Assembly (NCBI RefSeq): GCF_001624695.1
Contig: NZ_JSEP01000023.1
Coordinates: 16,106 to 80,105, forward strand
Direction of reading: 5' to 3'
Length of the DNA stretch: 64,000 nucleotides
DNA from: Labrenzia sp. OB1
GTDB taxonomy: Bacteria > Pseudomonadota > Alphaproteobacteria > Rhizobiales > Stappiaceae
A program made the translations under genes and the position numbers. This document shows, in pieces, positions 19,362 through 28,270 of the stretch; the stretch's first letter is position 1, and every line of letters starts with the position of its first letter. The notes under the pieces are model-generated. The model did not search any database. It was given only the letters and a program-made list of their open reading frames with translations, and was not told the origin of the DNA.

Positions 19362-20567
19362 TTACTTCATTTCCATGATGACTTCGTAGCCGCTAGACCC
19401 GACTTCCCAAAGGGCGTAGGTGCCCGGAACGTCGCCGTTGGCGTCGAAGTTGTGGTCACCTGCCGCGCCCTTGTAGTCGATGGCGGTACCGGCTGCGATC
19501 AGCTCCTTGGCCTTCTTCCACTCACCCGGACGGATGGCTTCGCCAGTGCCGTTGGAAACTTCCAGCATGGCAGCTGCAACGCCTTCCTTCTTGCCACCGG
19601 CTTTTTCAAGAGCCAGCGCCATCAGGAAAGCCGCATCGTAGGAGGTGGTCGCGAAGATCGCATCCGGGTCACCGCCGACGCCCTTGAAGGCTTCGTTGAA
19701 CATGTCCAGCGACTCGGACTTCTCGCCAACCGGGGAAGACGCCACGAAGCTGACGAGGTTCTCTGCGCCGAGTTCGTTGATGACCGCGTCGGATTTCATG
19801 CCGTCGCCGCCAACGAACTTTTCGAAGAAGCCGTTTTCGAGAGCCTGGCGCAGGATGGTCAGGCCGGTGCCGTCGCCATAGTCGAAGATGACCAGGGTGT
19901 CGGCGCCGCCCTTGGCGAGTTCGGCAAGGTTGGATCGGTAGGACGCCTTGCCTTCCTCATGTGCGGCGAACTGGGTGATTTCACCGCCCAGCGCATCGGC
20001 ATATTCAGCCTTGAAGGCGTTGGCGAGGCCGGTGCCATAGTCATTGTTGAGGTAGGCGACGGCGACCTTGCCATAGCCCTGTTCCTTCAGCGTGCGGGCC
20101 AGGGCACGGCCCTGATAATCGTCGGAAGGAACGGTGCGGAACACGGTGCCCTTGTCATCCAGCCCGGTGATTTCCGGAGACGTACCGGACGGCGTGATCA
20201 TGACAATGCCGGCCGGAATGGTCACGGAACCGGCGGCAGCCAGAACCGCGCCCGAGCAATGCGGGCCGACGATGCCGGAGACACCTTCAATGTTCACGGC
20301 CTTGGTTGCGGCATCCGTGCCGTTCTGAGGGTTGCAGGCACTGTCGCCGAGCACGCCGACAAGCTTTTCGCCATCGCCGATGCCGCCTTGTTCATTGACC
20401 TGCTGTACAGCCAGCTGTGCAGCATCGACCATGGCCGGCGCCATGGCGGCGATCGGACCGGAAACGCCGCCCAGAAGACCGATCTTCACATCGGCCTGCG
20501 CAGGGACGGACGCCAGGGCTGTTGCGGCCATCAAACCGGCAGCGAGCGCGAGAATCTTGGTTTTCAT
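19362..20567 (-). CDS. livK: Branched-chain amino acid ABC transporter, substrate-binding protein
   Basis: A 401-residue periplasmic protein of the LivJ/LivK (Leu/Ile/Val-binding) family. Residues 1-25 form a signal peptide ending in AQA. The mature part begins with DVKIGLLGGVSGPIA and has the family's bilobed features. The ligand may be branched-chain or another amino acid or amide; this cannot be settled here. It is the last gene of the operon, 93 bases after livM, and its distal position with a terminator agrees with the usual order. Confidence 0.9.
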   Translation of the reverse strand: MKTKILALAAGLMAATALASVPAQADVKIGLLGGVSGPIAAMAPAMVDAAQLAVQQVNEQGGIGDGEKLVGVLGDSACNPQNGTDAATKAVNIEGVSGIVGPHCSGAVLAAAGSVTIPAGIVMITPSGTSPEITGLDDKGTVFRTVPSDDYQGRALARTLKEQGYGKVAVAYLNNDYGTGLANAFKAEYADALGGEITQFAAHEEGKASYRSNLAELAKGGADTLVIFDYGDGTGLTILRQALENGFFEKFVGGDGMKSDAVINELGAENLVSFVASSPVGEKSESLDMFNEAFKGVGGDPDAIFATTSYDAAFLMALALEKAGGKKEGVAAAMLEVSNGTGEAIRPGEWKKAKELIAAGTAIDYKGAAGDHNFDANGDVPGTYALWEVGSSGYEVIMEMK

Positions 20568-20660
20568 AAGTCTACCTCCTCAATAAACCCGGTCTTTGCC
20601 GGGACTTTGGATTTCGGGGCCTCACATTCATAAGCCAAATGCGCGGCCTGTGGAACGGGC

Positions 20661-21638
20661 CTAAGTGTGGTCCGCACCGGATTTCGTTGTCCGCCTGCTC
20701 CCTCTGAGATCCCCCCTGAGAGGTTCTGGAAGCAGTCCTTCCGGCCTGAACCGCAGGACAAGCTGCAGCATGAGGCCGATCAGGAACAGGCGGATGTATT
20801 TTGCCTGGATCGCATATTCATGCGGAAGGCGGTCCGTTGCAATCTCTGAAACGGACCAGATGATCCATACAACCGCAGCGCCGAGTATCGCACCCCGGTT
20901 GTTTCCGGACCCACCCAGGATAAGCATGATCCAGACCAGGAAGGTCGCCACCATCGGATCGATGGCCTCCGGCGTTATGGAGCGGTTGAAATGGGCAAAG
21001 AGCGCCCCGCCCAGACCCATCAGCGCCGCACCGAAGATGAAGGCTTCAAGGCGGCGGAACTCGACGTCCTTGCCCATCGCCTTGGCGGCATGCTCGTTGT
21101 CGCGGATCGCACGCATCATCCGGCCCCAGGGCGCGTTGAACTGACGCTCCACAAGAACATAGGCGACGATCAGAACAGCCAGCACGATGACGAGATAGGC
21201 GATCTGCGATTCCGTATAGCCGATATCGCCCGCCGGGCGCGGTATGCCGTTGATGCCGCGGGCGCCGTTGGTCAGCACTTCCTCCGACTTGATCACCAGA
21301 CGGATGATTTCCGCGACACCGATGGAGGCAATCGCCAGATAGTCGGAGCGGAACCGCAGGCATATCTTGCCGATCGGCCAGGCGACCAGCGCCGCCGCCA
21401 GCATCGCGCCGATCCAGCCGATGACGAAATGCAGATCGAACCCGCCGAGCCGGCCGTCGTCTGCCGGAGTGGACAGGACGGCGGAGGTATAGGCGCCGAC
21501 CGCGAAGAAGCCGGCTATGCCCGCATTGAAAAGCCCGGCAAAGCCCCACTGGATATTGAGACCAAGGGCGAGCAGTGCGTAGATGGCGATGAAAATCGCC
21601 GTGAAGAGGGCGTAGTTTACAAGACCCAGGAGTTCCAT
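20661..21638 (-). CDS. livM: Branched-chain amino acid ABC transporter permease
   Basis: A 325-residue inner-membrane permease of the LivM type. It has several hydrophobic segments and the conserved GRMMRAIRDNEHAAKAMG stretch that contacts the ATPase, followed by GLGGALFAHFNRSITPEA. It pairs with LivH. It starts 12 bases after livH. The final residues are charged and cytoplasmic. Confidence 0.9.
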   Translation of the reverse strand: MELLGLVNYALFTAIFIAIYALLALGLNIQWGFAGLFNAGIAGFFAVGAYTSAVLSTPADDGRLGGFDLHFVIGWIGAMLAAALVAWPIGKICLRFRSDYLAIASIGVAEIIRLVIKSEEVLTNGARGINGIPRPAGDIGYTESQIAYLVIVLAVLIVAYVLVERQFNAPWGRMMRAIRDNEHAAKAMGKDVEFRRLEAFIFGAALMGLGGALFAHFNRSITPEAIDPMVATFLVWIMLILGGSGNNRGAILGAAVVWIIWSVSEIATDRLPHEYAIQAKYIRLFLIGLMLQLVLRFRPEGLLPEPLRGDLRGSRRTTKSGADHT

Positions 21639-21650
21639 GTCCGCGCCCCC

Positions 21651-22523
21651 TTACAATACCTTGCCCTTGAGCAGCCCGGTCGGGCGCACAAGCAGCATGA
21701 ACAGCAATATGGCGAACGCCATGGCGGCCTTGTATTCACTCGGGATCACCAGCACCGACAGCTCTTCGGCAATGCCGACGATCAACCCTCCCAGGACGGC
21801 GCCTTCCACCCGGCCGACACCACCGAGAATGGCCGCGGCGAACATCGGCAGCAGCATGTGCCAGCCCATCATCGACTTGATTTCGGTGTTGTAGCCAAGG
21901 AAGAAGCCGGAAGCCGCGCACAGGCCGCCGGCGATCACCCAGGTCAGCATCACGACCTTCTTGTTGTCGATACCCGACAGCAGCGCCAGGTTGGGGTTGT
22001 CGGACATGGCGCGCATCGCCTTGCCCCATTTGGACCTTGTCAGGAAGAGCTGCAGACCGCCGACCAGAAAGATGAGAGCGGCGACCGTATAAAGCTCTCG
22101 GTCACGGATGCGCAGACCGAAATAGTCCTCCGGGCGGACGATGCCGCGCGAATAGGTTTCCGTGTCCACGCCCCACACAACCTGCACGACGGACCGCAGC
22201 ATGAGCGCGATGCCGAGCGAGGCCATGACGGTAACGATCTTCGGCCTCTCCCGCAGATGCTCGTAAAACACCTTGTCGATGCCGACCGCGACCGCGGCCG
22301 TCACCAGGATCGCGACAGGCAGGGCCGCCAGCGGCGGCACGCCCACGCCAGTAACGCAGGCCAGCGCGACAAAGGCGCCGAAGGTCGCCAGGTCGCCATG
22401 AGCCAGATGGGCATAGCGCAGAATCGCGAAAATCAGCGTGATTCCGACCGCACCGAGCGCATAGATGGACCCGAGCACGATGCCGGGAATAACGTAGAAA
22501 TTCAGAAGTTCGAAGAGATCCAT
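21651..22523 (-). CDS. livH: Branched-chain amino acid ABC transporter permease
   Basis: A 290-residue inner-membrane permease of the LivH type. About eight hydrophobic segments are seen, with GIVLGSIYALGAVGITLIF near the N-terminus and the conserved WGKAMRAMSDNPNLALLSGI coupling loop. The family's AAILGGVGRVEGAVLGG stretch is close to the end. It starts five bases after livF stops, so the genes are tightly coupled. Confidence 0.9.
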   Translation of the reverse strand: MDLFELLNFYVIPGIVLGSIYALGAVGITLIFAILRYAHLAHGDLATFGAFVALACVTGVGVPPLAALPVAILVTAAVAVGIDKVFYEHLRERPKIVTVMASLGIALMLRSVVQVVWGVDTETYSRGIVRPEDYFGLRIRDRELYTVAALIFLVGGLQLFLTRSKWGKAMRAMSDNPNLALLSGIDNKKVVMLTWVIAGGLCAASGFFLGYNTEIKSMMGWHMLLPMFAAAILGGVGRVEGAVLGGLIVGIAEELSVLVIPSEYKAAMAFAILLFMLLVRPTGLLKGKVL

Positions 22524-22528
22524 GCCGC

Positions 22529-23236
22529 TCAGCCCCCCAGAAACATTTCGGCGACTTCACGATCGGCAAGGAGATTGGCGCCCGAGCCCTCATGCCGGTT
22601 CCGGCCCGCGGCCAGAACATAACCGCGGTCGGCAAAGGCGAGCGCCTGTTTGGCATGCTGCTCCACCAAGAGGATGGCAACGCCTGTGTCGCGCACATCC
22701 CGGCAGATCTGGAAAATCTGCTCCATGTATTTGGGAGACAGCCCGGCGGTCGGTTCGTCCAGCAGCAGGAGCTTGGGATCCAGCATCAGGGCGCGGCCCA
22801 TCGCCACCATCTGGCGCTGACCGCCTGAAAGACTGCCGGCCGGCGTGCGGTAGCGCTCCTTCAGATCCGGAAACAGCGTATAGATGCGCTCATAGGCAGC
22901 CGACAGATCGCCTTTTCTCAGGAACCCGCCCATCTCCAGATTTTCGTGGATCGACATCTCCCGGAAGATATTGTCGACTTGCGGCACATAGCAGATGCCC
23001 CGCTGAACGATGCGGTTCGGCGCCCAGCGTGTGATATCGTCGCCGTCGAAAAGCATTTTACCGCCACGGATCGTCAGCAGACCGAAAACCGACTTCATGG
23101 CGGTAGACTTGCCGGCCCCGTTCGGTCCGACGATGGCGACAATCTCATCCGCGTCCACATGCAGGGATACATCCAGCAGGATGTCCGCGTCACCGTAACC
23201 GCCGGTGAGACCTTCCATCGACAGAAGCGCCTTCAT
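22529..23236 (-). CDS. livF: Branched-chain amino acid ABC transporter ATPase
   Basis: A 235-residue ATPase of the LivF type. Walker A is GPNGAGKST, the signature LSGGQRQM and Walker B LLLLDEP. It couples ATP hydrolysis to amino acid uptake with LivG. Its start overlaps livG by four bases (ATGA). Confidence 0.92.
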   Translation of the reverse strand: MKALLSMEGLTGGYGDADILLDVSLHVDADEIVAIVGPNGAGKSTAMKSVFGLLTIRGGKMLFDGDDITRWAPNRIVQRGICYVPQVDNIFREMSIHENLEMGGFLRKGDLSAAYERIYTLFPDLKERYRTPAGSLSGGQRQMVAMGRALMLDPKLLLLDEPTAGLSPKYMEQIFQICRDVRDTGVAILLVEQHAKQALAFADRGYVLAAGRNRHEGSGANLLADREVAEMFLGG

Positions 23237-24003
23237 GCCACGTCTCCTGTCGTTTCTCCCAGATAGGCTTCCAGCACCTGCGGATTGGAGCGCACCGTCT
23301 GAAAATCGCCTTCGATCAGCACCCGCCCTTCAGCCATGCAGATGACCGGAGCGCAGAGTTTCTCGATCATCTCCATGTCATGTTCGATAAGGATGAAGGT
23401 GTATCCGCGGTCCCGGTTCAGGATCTCGATCTTGGTTTCCAGCTTGCGCAGCAGTGTCCGGTTGACGCCCGCAGCAGGTTCATCCAGCAGCACCAGCTTT
23501 GCATCGGTCATCATCGTGCGGCCCAGTTCCAGAAGCTTCTTCTGCCCGCCTGACAGGTTGCCCGCAGGTTCGTGCGCAACATGGGTCAGTTCGAGGAAGT
23601 CCAGCGCTTCATAAGCCTGGCGCTCCACATCGCGCTCCGCCGAGCTGACCTTGCGCCAGGCGAACCAGTTGGAGAACAGGCTCTCGCCGGGCTGGGACGG
23701 CGGCACCATCATCAGATTTTCCAGCGCCGTCAGCTTGTGAAATTCATGCGGTATCTGAAAGGTGCGCACAAGGCCCTTGTGGAACAGCTGGTGACTGGCC
23801 AATCCGGTGACGTCCTCACCCAGGAACCGGATACTGCCGCTGCTCGGGTGGAAAGCACCCGCGATCAGGTTGAACAGCGTGGTTTTTCCGGCCCCGTTGG
23901 GCCCGATCAATCCGGTTATGCTGCCTTCCCCGACACGAAACGAGCAATTGTTTACCGCCCGGAATTTTCCAAAATCCATTACGAGCTGATCAAGCTCAAG
24001 CAT
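23233..24003 (-). CDS. livG: Branched-chain amino acid ABC transporter ATPase
   Basis: A 256-residue ATPase of the LivG type. Walker A is GPNGAGKTT, the signature LSGGQKK and Walker B LVLLDEP, with the C-terminal extension (AYLGE) of this subfamily. It is the first gene of livG-livF-livH-livM-livK. The control region lies in the 706-base gap upstream. Confidence 0.92.
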   Translation of the reverse strand: MLELDQLVMDFGKFRAVNNCSFRVGEGSITGLIGPNGAGKTTLFNLIAGAFHPSSGSIRFLGEDVTGLASHQLFHKGLVRTFQIPHEFHKLTALENLMMVPPSQPGESLFSNWFAWRKVSSAERDVERQAYEALDFLELTHVAHEPAGNLSGGQKKLLELGRTMMTDAKLVLLDEPAAGVNRTLLRKLETKIEILNRDRGYTFILIEHDMEMIEKLCAPVICMAEGRVLIEGDFQTVRSNPQVLEAYLGETTGDVA

Positions 24004-24709
24004 TCAGTCTCCTCGCCGCCCCCCGTAGCGGTCTTTCTTGCAACCTTTTGGCCACGACATGCCTGTTTTCAGGCTTGGTGGAGCGGACGCGAAATGGTCC
24101 GCACCGGCGCGGCATCAAGATCTTCTAACTCCATTGACAGCGCAATCAACTCAAAATCACCGGGTTCAACTGCAGAAAGAGCAGGATTTTCCATAATTCG
24201 CAAATCCCGGGAACGGATAATCCCGTGTCACGGTGGATTTTGGCCGGGTTGCGGACCAAGGGAGGCACATCCATCCGGACAATCCGCTCCGCTGATCGAC
24301 CCGCCGAGACACTGTTTCCGGAGCCTTTACGCGAACACGTGCTCCGGCGGACCTGCTGATCTTTAGATACCCTCTTAAAGCCGGACCTTATACCGAGCTC
24401 AACAAACAAGACCCTGTTTGTTGAGCTCGGCACTACATGTTCCGGTGGACAGCCACTTATTCCGGTTGCGTTCTCGACCTAGGGGAATCAATCTGGATTT
24501 TAAGTAAAATTACAGATTGATACTGGCAATTTTTACAATATATATAATATCCATTGGATAACTACCAATTTCTTCGATTCCTTTTATTTTTCTATACTCT
24601 TCTCCATTGAATTCCTCATGATATTTTACGAATATTACACTTGAAGTAACTAGAATGTTCGGCGTCAGGCCGGGAACCGGCCGGATATCGCCCCGCCAGG
24701 GCATGAATC
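24004..24709. other. Long intergenic region with hairpin and AT-rich block
   Basis: A 706-base gap between divergent livG and the GGDEF-EAL gene, holding both promoters. Two features stand out: a perfect 16-base inverted repeat (24393-24430) and an AT-rich block of about 170 bases (24490-24660) that differs strongly from its GC-rich surroundings. The AT-rich block carries a minus-strand open frame with protein-like composition (ending about 24510), possibly a gene remnant. Nothing else is recognisable. Confidence 0.5.
24393..24430. repeat. Perfect 16-base inverted repeat
   Basis: CCGAGCTCAACAAACA (24393-24408) and TGTTTGTTGAGCTCGG (24415-24430) are exact reverse complements around the six-base loop AGACCC. 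Neither strand has a T-tract after it, so a simple terminator is unlikely. Confidence 0.9.
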
Positions 24710-26812
24710 GTGGAGGAGAAACTGCCGGACAATCCTGATCTTTCCGGAGATACGTGCCTCGAGCCGGAAGAGAACCGCGCGGCACTGTTCAACAGTATCG
24801 CCAAAGGTAAAATCGATCCGGATCTCATCGCGACGATTTACGACCGACTGGATGTTGCCGTCTGGATCTTCGATTTCGACGACAAGCGGTTTCTTTGGGC
24901 GAACCGCAAGGCCCTGGAAGTTACCGACGCAGTCAGTCTTGAAGAACTCCGCTCTCGCGATCTGTCCAAAGATATGTCTCCTGCGGTCGCAGAACGGCTG
25001 CGTCAACATCAGCAGGATTTTTGCAAACAAGATGTTAGCTTTTCAGAAATCTGGACGCTCTATCCCCGGGGAAAGCCGAAGGTCCTGCAAATAAACATGA
25101 GCGGGATCAGACTGATCGACGGCCGGATGGCCCTTCTGTGCGAAGCGCGCGAACATCACAAACAGCAACCGGAAACCCTCAGAAGCGCCGAAGCGCTGAT
25201 GCATACCACCGTCATGATTTCACTGTATTCGACGGACGGTACGCCTCTTTACAGGAACACCGCAGCGCGAGCCGCCTGCAACTCACTCGATACACCGTTT
25301 CATGGCCATTTCGTCGAACCGCGGGACGCATTGGAATTCCTGGAGCTCGTCGAGCGGGACCGCACTTCGGGACGTGTCGCCCGTGTCAGGACAAGCGCCG
25401 GCCCTCGCTGGCACGAAGTGACGATCCGTTCCTCCCAGGATGCCGTTTCCGGCCAGCCGGCCTATCTCGTCAGTGAGATCGACGTCACCGAACTGCATGA
25501 AACCAAGGAACGGGCGCAATATCTGGCAAGCCATGACACGCTGACGGGTCTGTCCAACCGGACGTACCTTCAGGAGCGGCTCGCTCAGGTCCTGCAGACG
25601 GCGTCGGACAGGGACCAGATGGCGACGCTCTATCTGGTTGATCTGGATGACTTCAAGACGGTCAATGATACCCTGGGCCATGCAGCCGGTGACAGCCTGC
25701 TGCAACTCGTTGCGGAGAAGCTGAAACACGTGGCGGAGCCGGACGACATCGTCGCACGGCTGGGCGGCGACGAGTTTCTTATCTGCCATCTCGAGAAGGC
25801 AGGCCCCAAGGGGCCGGACTGGTTCGGCCGGGAACTTCTGGGAGCCTTCTCGACACCTCAACTGATCGACGGCAAGCCAAGACGCGTCGGCCTCAGTATC
25901 GGTTATACGCAATATCCTGAAGATGGTGTCAGCATCGACGACCTTATGCGTCACGCCGATCTGGCGCTCTATCATGCCAAGACCGACCCGACGGACAAAT
26001 GCGTTCGGTTCCGGCAGCAGATGCGGCACCTGCGCGATGAACATCTGGCGATCAAGAAAGATCTTGAACGCGCGATCCGGGTGAACGAGTTCACGCTCGA
26101 ATACCAACCGATCGCATGCACCTTGAACGACAAGGTGATTGCCGCCGAGGCCCTGGTCCGCTGGAACCACCCCGAAAAGGGCCTCATTTACCCCGATGAC
26201 TTCATACCGATCGCGGAGGAAACCGGTCTTATCAACCAGATCGGTCTTTGGGTGAGCCGCAATGTGGCCCATATGCAGGCACAGCTCGCGCGGATGAACC
26301 ACGACATTCCGCTTTCACTCAACGTGTCTCCGAAACAGCTGTCCGACGCGCAATTCGTGACTCATATGCAAGCCCTGCCTCGGGAGACCGGCTGCAATCC
26401 GGAAAAGATCTCACTGGAACTGACGGAAAGCGTTCTTCTTGGCGACATTCCCAATGCGTCCGAAACGCTTTCCCTGCTGAAAAGCACCGGATACCGGATT
26501 GTCATCGATGATTTCGGCGCCGGTTATTCCAACCTTGCCTATCTTCAAAACTATCCGATCGACGGGATCAAAATCGACCGGATGTTCATGGATGACATCG
26601 CCTCCGGCGGAGCCATCGTGAAGCTGATCCTCTCCCTGGCCAACGCACTCGGCGCGGAAGTGATCGCCGAAGGCGTTGAGACGATCGCACAACGGGCCTG
26701 GCTTCTGGAAAACGGCTGCCACCGTTTCCAGGGCTATCTTTACTCGAAAGCCATTCCCGAGGAGCAGCTTATGTCGATGCTGGAAGCACAGGTGGAAGCC
26801 GCTGCTATGTGA
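24710..26812 (+). CDS. GGDEF-EAL bifunctional cyclic-di-GMP protein
   Basis: A 700-residue soluble protein. Two PAS-like regions (about 40-150 and 160-262) are followed by a GGDEF domain (about 270-430) and an EAL domain (about 445-690). GGDEF at 352-356 and EAL at 480-482 are intact, as is the DDFGAGYSN loop, so both synthesis and hydrolysis of cyclic-di-GMP are possible. The stretch before GGDEF lacks an RxxD inhibitory site. No membrane helix is seen. The start is GTG at 24710; its ribosome site is weak, and a strong GGAGGAG falls inside the first codons. The stop overlaps that of kynU by eight bases (convergent). Confidence 0.88.
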   Translation: MEEKLPDNPDLSGDTCLEPEENRAALFNSIAKGKIDPDLIATIYDRLDVAVWIFDFDDKRFLWANRKALEVTDAVSLEELRSRDLSKDMSPAVAERLRQHQQDFCKQDVSFSEIWTLYPRGKPKVLQINMSGIRLIDGRMALLCEAREHHKQQPETLRSAEALMHTTVMISLYSTDGTPLYRNTAARAACNSLDTPFHGHFVEPRDALEFLELVERDRTSGRVARVRTSAGPRWHEVTIRSSQDAVSGQPAYLVSEIDVTELHETKERAQYLASHDTLTGLSNRTYLQERLAQVLQTASDRDQMATLYLVDLDDFKTVNDTLGHAAGDSLLQLVAEKLKHVAEPDDIVARLGGDEFLICHLEKAGPKGPDWFGRELLGAFSTPQLIDGKPRRVGLSIGYTQYPEDGVSIDDLMRHADLALYHAKTDPTDKCVRFRQQMRHLRDEHLAIKKDLERAIRVNEFTLEYQPIACTLNDKVIAAEALVRWNHPEKGLIYPDDFIPIAEETGLINQIGLWVSRNVAHMQAQLARMNHDIPLSLNVSPKQLSDAQFVTHMQALPRETGCNPEKISLELTESVLLGDIPNASETLSLLKSTGYRIVIDDFGAGYSNLAYLQNYPIDGIKIDRMFMDDIASGGAIVKLILSLANALGAEVIAEGVETIAQRAWLLENGCHRFQGYLYSKAIPEEQLMSMLEAQVEAAAM

Positions 26813-28025
26813 CCTTGGCTCTGATTTTGAATTCCGGGCGGTCCCAGCCTTGCGTATCCAGAATGTCGGCGAGTACCGCGACCGCGTCGATAATGTCCTG
26901 ACGCGACAGGTAAAGCGGCGTGAAGCCGAACCGCATCACGTCCGGTGCCCGAAAATCGCCTATCACCCCCCTTGCGATCAACGCCTGCATCACCTCGTAG
27001 CCTTCCTTGAAGCGGAACGACACCTGACTGCCCCGATCCTCCGGATTCCGCGGACTTGCCAGTTCGAGCTGCGGACATCTGGCCTCGACTTCAGCGATGA
27101 ACAACTCGCTCAGGGAAATCGACTTCCGGCGAAGATCGGCCATGTCGACATCCTCGAAGACATCGAGCGCGGCATAAAGACCGGACAATGACAGGACCGC
27201 GGGTGTTCCCACCGTCATGCGGCCGATGCCCGAGACCGGACGGTAATCGAGGTCGAATGCGAAGGGCGCCTCATGGCCCATCCAGCCGGTCAGCGGCGAG
27301 GTCACCTTGTCCAGATGCTCCGGCGAGACATAGAGAAACGCCGGCGCGCCGGGTCCGCCATTGAGATACTTGTAGCCGCAGCCGACGGCGAAATCCGCCT
27401 TCGCACCTGCAAGGTTGACCGGCAGGGCTCCGGCGGAATGCGCCAGATCCCATATGGCAAGCGCACCGGCGGCATGCGCTGTCCGGGTCAGATCCTCCAT
27501 GTCGTGGAGACGCCCCGTCCGATAGTCGACCTGGGTGAGCATGAGAACGGCCACCTCGCCGGTGATTGCCGCCTTGACCTCTTCCGGCGCGACCACCTTG
27601 AGTTCGTACCCCCTCGCAAGCAGATCCTTCAGCCCGGAGGCGACATAAAGGTCGGTCGGGAAGTTTCCGGTGTCCGACAGAATGACCTTGCGATCCGGAC
27701 GCAGGGACAGCGCCGCTGACAGGACCTTGAAGACATTGACCGAGGTGCTGTCGCAGGCAACGACGGTGCCCGCGGGCGCGCCTATCAGCCGGCCAATGCG
27801 ATCGCCAGTGCGGGCCGGCAGGTCTATCCAGCCGTGGGTATTCCAGGCGGTGATCAGGCTTTCCCCCCATTCCTGCGTCACCACCTCGGTGAGCCGCGCG
27901 GGCACATGGCGCGGCAGCACGCCAAGGGAATTTCCATCCAGATAGATGATCCCTTCCGGGATCAGGAAGGCGTCTTTTCTGGACTTCAGAATGTCCTGCA
28001 CGTCGGAAGGGGGCTGCGCGGTCAT
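26805..28025 (-). CDS. kynU: Kynureninase
   Basis: A 406-residue PLP enzyme that cleaves kynurenine to anthranilate and alanine (tryptophan breakdown). Features: YLDGNSLGVLPRHV at the N-terminus, the substrate stretch NTHGWIDLPARTGDRIG, DLAHSAGALPV and the PLP-binding lysine in CGYKYLNGGPG. The length is standard. Neither kynA nor kynB lies within the window, so the pathway is split. The gene is convergent with the GGDEF-EAL gene with an eight-base 3' overlap. Confidence 0.92.
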   Translation of the reverse strand: MTAQPPSDVQDILKSRKDAFLIPEGIIYLDGNSLGVLPRHVPARLTEVVTQEWGESLITAWNTHGWIDLPARTGDRIGRLIGAPAGTVVACDSTSVNVFKVLSAALSLRPDRKVILSDTGNFPTDLYVASGLKDLLARGYELKVVAPEEVKAAITGEVAVLMLTQVDYRTGRLHDMEDLTRTAHAAGALAIWDLAHSAGALPVNLAGAKADFAVGCGYKYLNGGPGAPAFLYVSPEHLDKVTSPLTGWMGHEAPFAFDLDYRPVSGIGRMTVGTPAVLSLSGLYAALDVFEDVDMADLRRKSISLSELFIAEVEARCPQLELASPRNPEDRGSQVSFRFKEGYEVMQALIARGVIGDFRAPDVMRFGFTPLYLSRQDIIDAVAVLADILDTQGWDRPEFKIRAKVT

Positions 28026-28270
28026 CGGATACTCTTGCGGCTTGAGGCGATCCTTTACGGGAGCGGCAAGCTAACAAAGCGCCCTTTCGCAAACAACAGT
28101 TTCAGTGAGGATTTCTTCCCGCTCAGGCGAACCTCGGGAAGATCCATTTCGGACGATGTCGCAAATAACACAAAATTGCCCGTTTGAACGCCTGTGCACA
28201 AAGGACTATCTGTTAGCGTGAAAAGAGTGCTGACAAGGTCAGCTTGGAAGAGACAGGCAGCGCGGTACGA

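Noticed and set aside
24510..24785. A 91-codon minus-strand frame in the AT-rich block
   Set aside because: The frame overlaps the start of the GGDEF-EAL gene and has no ribosome site. Part of its translation is protein-like, so it was kept only as a possible remnant in the findings.
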